This document shows, piece after piece, positions 1 through 6,144 of a DNA stretch of 7,022 nt. The stretch lies in NCBI GenBank assembly GCA_021806125.1, contig JAJZYC010000081.1, positions 1 through 7,022 on the forward strand, in the 5' to 3' direction. Position numbers and translations under genes: made by a program. Origin of the DNA: a bacterium. GTDB lineage: Bacteria > SZUA-79 > Acidulodesulfobacterales > Acidulodesulfobacteraceae. The notes below the pieces were generated by a model. It saw only the letters and a program-made list of their open reading frames with translations. It was not told where the DNA came from and did not search any database. Within the stretch, counting starts at the first letter, position 1, and each line of letters begins with the position of its first letter.

Positions 1-1
1 A

Positions 2-148
2 AAAATCAGGCAGAAGAAAAATCTGATTCAGGCAAGGTCTTTTTCGGAACTTTTAAACAAGGCGATTAAGGCTTATACAAACAAAAATATAGAAACAGCC
101 GAAGTAATAGAACAGCTTTTAGAGCTTGCGGTAAAAATGAGGGAGTAA
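2..148 (+). pseudogene. hsdR: Type I restriction enzyme R subunit (HsdR), C-terminal part, apparently truncated
   Basis: The frame from base 2 is open from the window edge and ends at TAA 146-148, giving 48 residues. It reads [20 protein letters not shown] and continues through [25 protein letters not shown]. This matches from memory the conserved stretch near the C-terminus of HsdR proteins (the DUF3387 region), which typically reads like KNLVQSRSFAEMLEK...IETAQVIEELIELAKEMRE. HsdR is the helicase/nuclease subunit of type I restriction-modification complexes. In the relatives I recall, about a hundred further residues follow this motif (a section like ELGLSEDELAFYDAL, then a helical tail). 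Here a stop follows directly, and none of the three forward frames downstream shows the missing part. I infer a truncated, probably inactive gene, but a naturally short variant is possible. Family assignment is fairly sure; pseudogene status less so. Confidence 0.62.
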
Positions 149-150
149 AC

Positions 151-203
151 ATTAAATAAAAAGCACTACCCCATGCTTAGCAAAGATGATTTAATCAGTG
201 CTT
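151..203 (-). terminator. Possible intrinsic terminator of the minus-strand gene
   Basis: Read on the minus strand, AAGCACT (203-197) overlaps the stop codon of the 195-614 gene. It can pair with AGTGCTT (167-161), which runs straight into TTTATTT (160-154), giving a stem followed by a U-rich tract. The stem is only 7 bp and the loop is 29 bases, so this would be a weak terminator. The interval also holds two copies of TGCTTAGCAAA (plus strand 174-184 and 199-209). Confidence 0.33.
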
Positions 204-209
204 AGCAAA
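174..209. repeat. Short direct repeat TGCTTAGCAAA at the truncated hsdR junction
   Basis: The 11-mer TGCTTAGCAAA occurs at 174-184 and 199-209, 25 bases apart. The second copy contains the last codons of the minus-strand gene (Phe-Ala-Lys-His). The first lies beyond its stop, in a different frame. It could be a small duplication left by a rearrangement between the broken hsdR end and this gene, or chance. Confidence 0.5.
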
Positions 210-614
210 ACGACCGTTAAACCATTTCTTCGCCGGTTTTATTACGGGCTTGTAAGATTCCAAGTCCGCTATATCTTCAGGTTTTTCCTTTGAAACGATA
301 ATCCAGGGCGGAGGCGTCGTTAAAGAACAGCCGCCTCCGGACATTCTCGGATGGTAAATTTTTATTATAGACGGTTCGTCTTTTGTGTGGACGTAAAACC
401 ATCCGCAAATCTTATCCAGATTTTTTATTTCGTCCATCCTTTCCCTTAAAAATTCGGCTGCCGCTCCGGCGTCCATTTCGCCCTTTTCGTCGTCCGTCTG
501 GGTATAGACATAATGCCATTGCGAGCCGGAATTTTTAACGTCTTCTATAAGTTTTTCGACAGCCCCCCACTGCAAAAGGCCCGAAAAAGCTACCGTATCG
601 GATTTATAAGGCAT
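195..614 (-). CDS. Conserved-looking hypothetical protein, 139 aa
   Basis: I do not recognise a named family. The start (ATG at 614-612) is supported by GGAAAAG just upstream on the minus strand and by a promoter at 651-678. The protein is soluble-looking, with no signal peptide or membrane segment. Visible parts are an acidic/helical stretch (residues 40-66, with DDEKGEMDAGAAAEFLRERM), a segment rich in aromatic residues (C70-GWFYVHTKDE), IIKIYHPR (83-90), a glycine/cysteine turn MSGGGC (91-96), a PPPW motif (101-104) and a basic tail ending KKWFNGRFAKH. Two cysteines (C70, C96) are present. The composition looks like a folded real protein rather than a shadow frame, and no comparable frame lies opposite. 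It is divergent from the export operon and converges on the hsdR remnant, so it may share regulation with the former. Function unknown. Confidence 0.75.
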   Translation of the reverse strand: MPYKSDTVAFSGLLQWGAVEKLIEDVKNSGSQWHYVYTQTDDEKGEMDAGAAAEFLRERMDEIKNLDKICGWFYVHTKDEPSIIKIYHPRMSGGGCSLTTPPPWIIVSKEKPEDIADLESYKPVIKPAKKWFNGRFAKH

Positions 615-650
615 ATCTTTTCCATTTTATTTTAATTTTATTTACATAAA

Positions 651-678
651 ATTATAACATAATGCAAGATATATTCAA
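651..678 (-). promoter_or_regulatory. Sigma70-like promoter for the minus-strand hypothetical gene
   Basis: On the minus strand, TTGAAT (678-673) and TATAAT (656-651) are separated by 16 bases, a good sigma70 pair. The -10 box lies 36 bases before the ATG at 614. The -35 box sits inside the AT palindrome at 669-683, so a protein binding there would probably affect this promoter. Confidence 0.55.
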
Positions 679-683
679 TATAT
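669..683. promoter_or_regulatory. Palindrome ATATATT-C-AATATAT, candidate operator
   Basis: This is a perfect 7-bp inverted repeat around a single C. It contains TATTCAATATAT (672-683), which recurs exactly at 748-759 just before the permease start. It overlaps the minus-strand -35 box and lies upstream of the plus-strand -35. Base composition here is very AT-rich, so short palindromes can arise by chance. The repeated, off-centre C-containing 12-mer is what raises it above background. Confidence 0.4.
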
Positions 684-692
684 AAAAAATTT

Positions 693-720
693 TTGATTTA
701 TAAAGATACTGCGATATACT
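693..720 (+). promoter_or_regulatory. Sigma70-like promoter for the export operon
   Basis: TTGATT (693-698) and TATACT (715-720) are spaced by 16 bases. Transcription would start near 727, giving a leader of about 30 bases to the ATG at 758. It is the best -35/-10 pair on the plus strand between the divergent genes. An ATTGAA/TTCAAT inverted repeat (740-756) would then lie in the transcribed leader. Confidence 0.5.
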
Positions 721-739
721 TAATTATATAACGCTTATT

Positions 740-756
740 TATTGAAGTATTCAATA
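740..756. promoter_or_regulatory. Inverted repeat TATTGAA-GTA-TTCAATA before the permease start, candidate operator
   Basis: Perfect 7-bp arms (740-746 and 750-756) flank GTA, just downstream of the predicted transcription start. Its right arm belongs to the second copy of the 12-mer TATTCAATATAT. TTCAA/TTGAA half-sites are of the kind used by some ArsR/SmtB-family repressors such as CadC, and an ArsR gene lies in this window. The connection is inference. Confidence 0.42.
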
Positions 757-757
757 T

Positions 758-1963
758 ATGTTAAAAAGTGCGAAAAAAGCCGCAGGTTATATCAAAAGCT
801 CCGTAATTAATTTAGCAGGTATGCGGGGTCTATTCAGAATAGCGTTAAAACTTCTTGTTAACGATAAAGGGAAGTTTTTGACTATTATTATAGGCGTTAC
901 GTTTGCGGTCTTTCTGATGAATCAGATGACTTCCATGTTTGCCGGAATCCTGGAATCGTCAGTATCTTCGGTAGCTAATGTGGGCGCACAGATGTGGGTA
1001 ATGGATCCATCGGTGGAAACCGTTGCCAACAGCATTCCTTTGCCGGATTACGTGCTTGATTACGTAAGGAGCATTAAAGGAGTAAAGTTTGCGGAACCTA
1101 TATATTTCGGCGGCGGACTCGTAAAATTAAATAGCGGGAAATACCAGTATGCCACTATTATAGGCTTAGACGATACATCCCTCTTCGGAAGGCCGGTTAT
1201 AATCGACGGGAACATCAAAAATATATACGAAAGCCACGCTTTTATCGCGCTTAAAGACGCAAATTACAATCTGTTGGACAGTCCGCCTATAGGTACGACG
1301 TTTGAAGTTAACGACTACCGAGGAGTTATAGTCGCTCTTGCGAAGACTGCCACGCCGAGTTCCGGGTTGTTCGGGATACCCACGCTTTATACCACATATT
1401 CAAGGGCTACTCAGGATTTGCCGAACACCCGCTACGTTATGTCTTACGTTATTTTAGACCCCAAGAAAAAAACGGATATACCTTACATCGAACGAAAAGT
1501 CGGCGATTTAGGTTATTTAGCTTTAACCCAGGACGATTTTGAAAGCAAGATAAAGAATTATTATATATATAAAACCAGCATGGGCATGAATATAGGGCTT
1601 ATGACGCTAATCAGCTTTATAGTGGGGCTGTCTATAGCCGGCCAGACTTTTTACGCCTTTGTTCTGGAAAATATGGAAAAATTCGGCGCCCTTAAAGCTA
1701 TAGGCGCACAGAAGAAAGAATTGATATATATGCTTCTTTTTCAGGCATCCGTAGTCAGTTTTATAGGATACGGTTTCGGCATTTTATTATCTTCGATGAT
1801 GATTGCTTTTGCCAAACTCAGGGTCCCTAATTATGTGGCTATGGTCAATTACACAAGTTTGACGATTGCTTTTTTTATGGTGCTTCTGATAGCCGGATTT
1901 TCAAGTTACCTCGGTATCAGGAAAGTTTTAAAAATAGAGCCTTTCGATATATTCAGGGGATAA
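758..1963 (+). CDS. ABC transporter permease, DevC/MacB-like (FtsX family)
   Basis: This is the inner-membrane subunit of a tripartite ATP-driven exporter. At 401 aa it has the family layout: a first membrane helix at about residues 40-62, a large periplasmic domain of about 210 residues, then three helices at about 276-302, 322-350 and 366-388, forming the FtsX core. The segment FGALKAIGA (309-317), between helices two and three, is the typical cytoplasmic motif that contacts the ATPase. The next three genes supply ATPase, adaptor and outer-membrane channel, the order expected for a DevBCA- or MacAB-TolC-type pump. The ATG at 758 has only a weak GAAG 10 bases upstream. The ATG at 821 (M22, MRGLFRIALKLL) would match the usual family N-terminus better but has no well-spaced ribosome site. 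The gene stops directly before the ATPase ATG. Substrate is not deducible. The family call is secure; the exact start is not. Confidence 0.9.
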   Translation: MLKSAKKAAGYIKSSVINLAGMRGLFRIALKLLVNDKGKFLTIIIGVTFAVFLMNQMTSMFAGILESSVSSVANVGAQMWVMDPSVETVANSIPLPDYVLDYVRSIKGVKFAEPIYFGGGLVKLNSGKYQYATIIGLDDTSLFGRPVIIDGNIKNIYESHAFIALKDANYNLLDSPPIGTTFEVNDYRGVIVALAKTATPSSGLFGIPTLYTTYSRATQDLPNTRYVMSYVILDPKKKTDIPYIERKVGDLGYLALTQDDFESKIKNYYIYKTSMGMNIGLMTLISFIVGLSIAGQTFYAFVLENMEKFGALKAIGAQKKELIYMLLFQASVVSFIGYGFGILLSSMMIAFAKLRVPNYVAMVNYTSLTIAFFMVLLIAGFSSYLGIRKVLKIEPFDIFRG

Positions 1964-2671
1964 ATGGAAACCATACTTAAAGCCTTTAACATAGTAAAAT
2001 GGTTTGGAGACCGGGATAATAAAATGTACGCTTTAAAAGAAATAAGCCTGGAAGCGCATTATAAGGAAATATTATTTATAATAGGCCCTTCCGGCTCCGG
2101 AAAAACTACCCTGCTTAGCGTAATTTCCGGAATACTCAGGCCAAATGAAGGCACTGTAATAGTTAAGGACAGGAATATATGGGAAATGAACGGAGACGAG
2201 CTTACGAGCTTCAGGCTTAACAACATCGGTTTCGTATTTCAGGATTACCACCTGTTTCCGAAACTAACTTCCGCCGAAAATGTCGCAATTCCGCTGATAT
2301 TAAAAAAAATTTCATGGGACGACTCCATAAAAAAAGCATTAAAATATCTTGAAATAGTAGGCTTAGGCGGCAAAGGGGAACTCCCCCCTTATAAATTAAG
2401 CGGGGGAGAACAGCAGAGGGTAGCTATAGCCCGCGCTATAGTTTCCGAACCCGATTTGATTATTTTCGACGAACCGACCGCATCCCTCGACGGAGAAACA
2501 GGCAGGCAGATAATATCTTTCGTTAAATCGAATCTGCTGAACGAGTCCAGGACGATAATAATAGTTACGCACGATGCAAGAATATATGAATTTGCTGACA
2601 GGATTATCCATATGGAGGACGGCAAAATTAAACAATCCGATGAATGGAAAGGAGATATGTATGAAAAATAA
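1964..2671 (+). CDS. ABC transporter ATP-binding protein (DevA/MacB/LolD type)
   Basis: This cytoplasmic ATPase energises the neighbouring permease. All nucleotide-binding motifs are intact in its 235 residues: Walker A GPSGSGKTT (41-49), Q-loop glutamine in VFQDYHLFP (Q93), signature LSGGEQQRVAIARA (145-158), Walker B LIIFDE (165-170), D-loop SLDG (174-177) and switch histidine in VTHD (H203). Single-domain ATPases of this length with LFPKLTSAENV after the Q-loop are typical of the MacB/LolD/DevA group, which works with FtsX-like permeases. The ATG touches the permease stop (TAAATG), with AGGGGA at 1955-1960 only three bases upstream, so translation is probably coupled. The 3' end overlaps the adaptor gene by 11 bases. 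It is very likely active, since no catalytic residue is missing. Confidence 0.95.
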   Translation: METILKAFNIVKWFGDRDNKMYALKEISLEAHYKEILFIIGPSGSGKTTLLSVISGILRPNEGTVIVKDRNIWEMNGDELTSFRLNNIGFVFQDYHLFPKLTSAENVAIPLILKKISWDDSIKKALKYLEIVGLGGKGELPPYKLSGGEQQRVAIARAIVSEPDLIIFDEPTASLDGETGRQIISFVKSNLLNESRTIIIVTHDARIYEFADRIIHMEDGKIKQSDEWKGDMYEK

Positions 2672-3749
2672 AATTATATATATAATTGCCGTAGCCGGAA
2701 TTCTGGCAGGTCTTATAAGCGCATATATTTATAATAGAAAACTAAAAGTGCTTCCGCCCGTTTCGGTTTCTTATAACCCTTATTCAAAAGGAATATACTC
2801 CGAAGGAATAACTGAGAGCTATCAGAATAACGGGGAAAATATCAATATATTTCCCGAAGTTTCCGGCAGGGTGGTAAAAATTTTCGTAAAGGAAGGGGAG
2901 TTTGTTAAGAAAGGAATCCCTTTGATAAAAATAGACGACTCACAGCAAAAATATGCGACGGAACAGATAAAGGCGCAGGCGTATGCGGCATTGGCACTGC
3001 TTCAGGAGTTAAAAGCTGAGCCGAGAAACGTAAATTTAACCGTTGCGGCTTCGCAAGTTAAATATGCGGCTTCGCAGGTTAAACTGCAGAAAGACCAGCT
3101 GGGCAAGATTTTATCTGCTTACCGTCTAAACCCCGAATCTATCAGCAAAAATACCCTCGATACGGCAAAAGATTCTTATTACGAGGCAAAAGCAAGCTAT
3201 AAAACGGCAATAGACCAGTATAAACTTGTAAAGGCTGGAGCATGGATTTACGACATACGGAATCAGGAAGCGCTATACGCCTCTTTGATGAAATCCTATA
3301 AATCGAGCGAATCGCTATTAAATAAATATATCCTTAAAGCTCCGGTCAGCGGCAATATACTGTTAATTAAAACGGCGGCTGGAGATTATATTTCTCCGCA
3401 GGGAAGCTACGGAACTTATACTCAGAGCTACGAGCCGGTTATTGTTATGGGCGAGGGTTCGGCGGACGTTATGGAAGTTAAATGCTATATAGATGAAATA
3501 TTAGTATCCAAGCTGCCGCAGGGTTCAAGAATGAAGGCGGTGCTGTTTGTCAGGGGGTCCAACGTAAAGATTCCCCTTGAATTCGTCAGGGTCGAACCTT
3601 ATATCGTTCCTAAAATAGAGCTTTCAAACCAGAGAACTGAAAAAGTGGACGTAAGAGTATTGCCGGTCGTATTTAAATTTAAAAAACCAGGGAACTTAAA
3701 TTTATTTCCGGGAGAATTAGTTGACGTTTATATCGGAGAAAAAAAGTGA
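2661..3749 (+). CDS. HlyD/DevB-type periplasmic adaptor (membrane fusion protein)
   Basis: The 362-aa protein bridges the ABC permease and the outer-membrane channel across the periplasm. It has one N-terminal membrane anchor (residues 4-23) followed by the first half of a lipoyl-like domain (about 61-92: FPEVSGRVVKIFVKEGEFVKKG, split here by its own residue positions 64-85). Next come an alpha-helical hairpin (about 93-222) rich in Ala, Gln, Lys and Tyr, the second lipoyl half (LKAPVSGNILLI, about 225-236) and a beta-barrel end. I chose ATG 2661 because AGGAG (2650-2654) lies six bases upstream. The same frame is open further left to an ATG at 2574, but that would lie well inside the ATPase gene and has no ribosome site. 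The gene overlaps the ATPase by 11 bases and the next gene by 4. The heptad AASQVKY/AASQVKL is duplicated in the hairpin (119-132). Confidence 0.92.
   Translation: MKNKIIYIIAVAGILAGLISAYIYNRKLKVLPPVSVSYNPYSKGIYSEGITESYQNNGENINIFPEVSGRVVKIFVKEGEFVKKGIPLIKIDDSQQKYATEQIKAQAYAALALLQELKAEPRNVNLTVAASQVKYAASQVKLQKDQLGKILSAYRLNPESISKNTLDTAKDSYYEAKASYKTAIDQYKLVKAGAWIYDIRNQEALYASLMKSYKSSESLLNKYILKAPVSGNILLIKTAAGDYISPQGSYGTYTQSYEPVIVMGEGSADVMEVKCYIDEILVSKLPQGSRMKAVLFVRGSNVKIPLEFVRVEPYIVPKIELSNQRTEKVDVRVLPVVFKFKKPGNLNLFPGELVDVYIGEKK
3045..3086 (+). repeat. Tandem 21-bp duplication in the adaptor hairpin
   Basis: The 16-mer GCGGCTTCGCARGTTA occurs at 3045-3060 and again at 3066-3081, a 21-base period. 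The translated products are AASQVKY and AASQVKL, exactly one coiled-coil heptad each. The DNA differs by a single base within the shared core (A/G), which suggests a fairly recent duplication lengthening the helix by one heptad. Confidence 0.6.
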
Positions 3750-5191
3750 GATTAAAAATATTTTTCTTCTTTTTAATATGCTCGTTATCAGGGAGTATTA
3801 TATTTTTTTCAGGATGTTCTTTTTTCCGCGCGCCGGAAAAGATTAAGGTAGCCTCGCCCGCTAAATTTATGAACGCATTGAAACCGTCGGCATATGCGGT
3901 AAAGAACGACTGGTGGAAAAATTTTGACGACCCGGTTTTGAACGCGATAGTTCGCCGCGCTTTAAAAAGAAATATAACATATAAGATTGCGGTTAAAAAC
4001 ATTCAGGTTGCCAAAACTTATGTAGAAGAAAATGAAGCCGGGCTATTTCCGCAGTTTAACCTTAATTCTTCGGCTTCGAGAAACCAACCCTCGTTATTTC
4101 AGGGACCCTTTCAAATTCCCCGGCAAAATATCTACAATATGTTCCAAATAGGCGCATCGGCTTCTTATGAAGCGGATGTATGGAATTCTATAGGCAACAC
4201 CGTTAATCAGGCTAAAACCGGAGTAAAAATCGGAAGGGAGGACGCCCGCATCGTTAAACTTACGCTTTTAAGCAATGTGTCTGTATCTTATTTTCAATTA
4301 TGCGCAGTTAGTTCAAATATTTCTATTCTGCGGGAGCAGTTTAAAACTGCTAAAAAAATATTATCGCTGAATAAGAATTTATATAAGAGCGGCATCGAAA
4401 ATATCGAGCCCATCGATAACGCAGAAACGCAAATGAACAATATAAAATCCGGTTTGAATGAACTTATGAGGGAAAGGATAATAATTAAAAATACGCTTGC
4501 TTATTATCTCGAGGAGTATCCGGAAAACTTTAAAATAAAATTAAAATTTAAAAACTTCGGAACAACTGAATATTCTAGATTAATACCGCCCAATCTGCCG
4601 TCATCGGTGCTGGCTCGAAGACCCGACGTGAAAGTTGCCGAATATAATGTTTTGTCATATGCCTATGCAAAAAAAATAAGTCTTGCTAATTTTTTTCCCA
4701 TATTTTTTCTGACGGGCGATTTCGGTTACACAAGCACCAGCTTGTCGGATTTTATAGCAAATACAACAAACGCTTGGAGTTACGGCTTGGATATTTTGGA
4801 GCCGCTGTTTAATTACAAAAAAAACATTGGGCAGTACAAAAGGTCTAAGTTGCAGTATAAACAGGCAGTTCTTAATTACAGGGACACGGTTATAAATGCT
4901 TTTAAGGAAACCGACAATGCTCTCGGGTCTTACGGTAAAGACAGAGAAACTCTGTCCGTTTATGAGAAAAACTACAGGTCTGCCGAAAATCTCGATAAAA
5001 TTTATAAAGTCCGGTACAGAACGGGGATGGACAGTTATTTAACTTATCTCGGATATAAACTCAATCTTCTTAACGCCGAATATAATCTTACCAATCAGAA
5101 TTTATTGCTCAGGGAAGACGTGATACAGATATATAACGTTCTTGGGATGGGGTTGAACCGGGGAAAACATAGCAGTATTAAGCCGCAGTAA
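3746..5191 (+). CDS. Outer-membrane efflux lipoprotein, NodT/TolC family
   Basis: This is the outer-membrane channel of the pump, 481 aa. The N-terminus is a lipoprotein signal: a hydrophobic stretch rich in Phe, then the lipobox FSGC with the lipidated cysteine at residue 24. Ser at the next position fits outer-membrane sorting. Family marks follow: DWWKNFDDPVLNAIVRRAL (55-73), YEADVWNSIG (141-150), LARRPDVKVAE (289-299) and a second repeat ending in YRTGMDSYLTYL (434-445). These reflect the two tandem OEP domains that build the trimeric beta-barrel and helical tunnel. The start is GTG, overlapping the adaptor's stop as GTGA, with GGAG at 3735-3738 seven bases upstream, so translation is coupled. 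NodT-type lipoproteins more often serve RND pumps. Here the immediate partners are ABC and HlyD genes. Confidence 0.93.
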   Translation: MRLKIFFFFLICSLSGSIIFFSGCSFFRAPEKIKVASPAKFMNALKPSAYAVKNDWWKNFDDPVLNAIVRRALKRNITYKIAVKNIQVAKTYVEENEAGLFPQFNLNSSASRNQPSLFQGPFQIPRQNIYNMFQIGASASYEADVWNSIGNTVNQAKTGVKIGREDARIVKLTLLSNVSVSYFQLCAVSSNISILREQFKTAKKILSLNKNLYKSGIENIEPIDNAETQMNNIKSGLNELMRERIIIKNTLAYYLEEYPENFKIKLKFKNFGTTEYSRLIPPNLPSSVLARRPDVKVAEYNVLSYAYAKKISLANFFPIFFLTGDFGYTSTSLSDFIANTTNAWSYGLDILEPLFNYKKNIGQYKRSKLQYKQAVLNYRDTVINAFKETDNALGSYGKDRETLSVYEKNYRSAENLDKIYKVRYRTGMDSYLTYLGYKLNLLNAEYNLTNQNLLLREDVIQIYNVLGMGLNRGKHSSIKPQ

Positions 5192-5203
5192 GACAATAAT
5201 ATT

Positions 5204-6025
5204 ATGCAGAATTTGCCGTTTATTTTAACTACATTGTTTATGGTTTCCGCAGTTATCGGATTTATCGCAAATATAGTCGGTCTTGGGGGAGGCATTTTAC
5301 TAGTGCCGTTTTTTATTTTTTATATGCATTTATCTCCGGTTGAATCAAGCGGTTTAAGTCTTTTTACAATAATTGTCAGTTCCGTGGGGGGCACCATAAA
5401 GCATTTGCAAGAAAAAACTGTAAACAAAAAATTGTTCGCCGTTCTTGCCGGTTTTATGCCGCCGGGCGTAATAATAGGTTCTGTAGCGTCTAATTATGTA
5501 AACGTAAGGGGTTTTAAAATACTCTTCGCATTCATTGTTACCATTATCGGTTTTTTATCCTTGTACTTTACAAATAAACAAACAAAAAAAACGGAAATAA
5601 TCGTAACAGGTGCATTAAGAAACTATAAAGGAAGTTCGAATGAACTTCTGTTGCCCCACCCGAAAATAACAGCCGCAATGTCTTTGATTGCCGGATTTTT
5701 CTCGGGATTTGCGGGGATTGGAATTGGCATGATATCGGGAACGTTTCTGACGTCAGTTGAGCGGATACCTCCCAGAATTGCTTTCGCGACGATATTATCC
5801 GCAATGATATTAACGTCTTCTATCGGCGCAATAATCCATTTTTCTTACATTAAAATAAGCCGGGATATTTTATTATATTGTATATTTCTGGGGTCAGGAG
5901 CGATAACGGGGTCTCAACTAGGCGCAATAACATCCCGTATTTTAAATACCAGAACCTTAAGATTATATCAGGGATGGATAATAACAATTTTTGGGCTGCT
6001 TATGGTTTTAATGTCTATTATATAA
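5204..6025 (+). CDS. TauE/SafE-family (TSUP) membrane transporter
   Basis: An integral membrane protein of 273 aa, the usual TSUP length, with about eight hydrophobic segments. The family's two inverted-like repeats are visible. Repeat one has IGFIANIVGLGGGILLVPFF (18-37). Repeat two has LIAGFFSGFAGIGIGMISG (161-179), and each repeat includes a glycine-rich motif. A hydrophilic cytoplasmic stretch (about 123-152, with NKQTKK) separates them. Characterised members move sulfite, sulfoacetate, taurine-related sulfonates or other small anions, but many TSUP proteins have no known substrate. It starts 12 bases after the channel gene, with only a poor ribosome site (AAGA). Together with the lack of a promoter between them, this suggests it is cotranscribed with the pump. 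It ends shortly before the next promoter at 6045. Role with the pump is unknown. Confidence 0.88.
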   Translation: MQNLPFILTTLFMVSAVIGFIANIVGLGGGILLVPFFIFYMHLSPVESSGLSLFTIIVSSVGGTIKHLQEKTVNKKLFAVLAGFMPPGVIIGSVASNYVNVRGFKILFAFIVTIIGFLSLYFTNKQTKKTEIIVTGALRNYKGSSNELLLPHPKITAAMSLIAGFFSGFAGIGIGMISGTFLTSVERIPPRIAFATILSAMILTSSIGAIIHFSYIKISRDILLYCIFLGSGAITGSQLGAITSRILNTRTLRLYQGWIITIFGLLMVLMSII

Positions 6026-6044
6026 AATTTTTTTTATATTTAGC

Positions 6045-6073
6045 TTGACTATATAAAAATATTTTTATATAAT
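6045..6073 (+). promoter_or_regulatory. Near-consensus sigma70 promoter of the cysteine-rich protein/arsR unit
   Basis: TTGACT (6045-6050) and TATAAT (6068-6073) are separated by exactly 17 bases, one mismatch from the ideal promoter. Transcription would start near 6080, leaving a leader of about 65 bases before the ATG at 6145. A strong promoter with an operator embedded in it fits a unit that is silent until a repressor is released. Confidence 0.75.
6050..6071. promoter_or_regulatory. Perfect 22-bp palindrome covering the promoter spacer, candidate repressor operator
   Basis: Left arm TATATAAAAAT (6050-6060) and right arm ATTTTTATATA (6061-6071) are exact reverse complements with no spacer. 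The palindrome fills the gap between -35 and -10 and runs into both boxes. Operators of ArsR/SmtB repressors commonly sit over the promoter in this way, and an arsR gene is in the same unit. It is made only of A and T, so an intrinsic DNA-bending role is an alternative. Confidence 0.6.
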
Positions 6074-6087
6074 AAAACTATAATATA

Positions 6088-6124
6088 AATTGAACTAAAT
6101 CGTGCACGTTTAAAAAGTTCAATT
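6088..6124. promoter_or_regulatory. Leader inverted repeat AATTGAAC...GTTCAATT with inner CGTGCACG palindrome
   Basis: Arms AATTGAAC (6088-6095) and GTTCAATT (6117-6124) are perfect 8-bp complements around a 21-base loop that holds the perfect palindrome CGTGCACG (6101-6108). The region lies between the predicted transcription start and the ribosome site (AAGGAG, 6133-6138). It could be a second operator or an RNA hairpin in the leader. The ATTGAA/TTCAAT cores equal those at 740-756. Confidence 0.5.
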
Positions 6125-6144
6125 AATCAAACAAGGAGATATAA

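Noticed and set aside
309..339. Hairpin CGGAGGCG/CGCCTCCG
   Set aside because: It falls within the minus-strand coding sequence, where Gly-Gly-Gly and Pro-Pro-Pro codons are naturally complementary; no U-run or intergenic position.
2389..2635. Two overlapping minus-strand open frames of 78-79 codons
   Set aside because: They lie opposite the intact ATPase motifs and have no ribosome site or family signal; they are shadows of that gene.
2574..2660. Longer N-terminus for the adaptor starting at ATG 2574
   Set aside because: It would overlap the ATPase by almost 100 bases, adds no signal-like sequence and lacks a ribosome site; ATG 2661 has AGGAG at ideal spacing.
3679..4002. Minus-strand open frame of 107 codons across the adaptor/channel junction
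   Set aside because: It runs antisense to two well-supported genes, and its composition mirrors their codons.
5095..5295. Minus-strand open frame of 66 codons
   Set aside because: Antisense to the end of the channel gene and the start of the TSUP gene; no independent support.
5568..5804. Minus-strand open frame of 78 codons
   Set aside because: Lies entirely opposite the TSUP gene, with no promoter or ribosome site.
6020..6039. ATATAAAA/TTTTATAT stem at the TSUP stop, as a terminator of the export operon
   Set aside because: The stem is made only of A-T pairs and would be very unstable. The run of Ts is part of the stem and loop, so it is not a convincing terminator.
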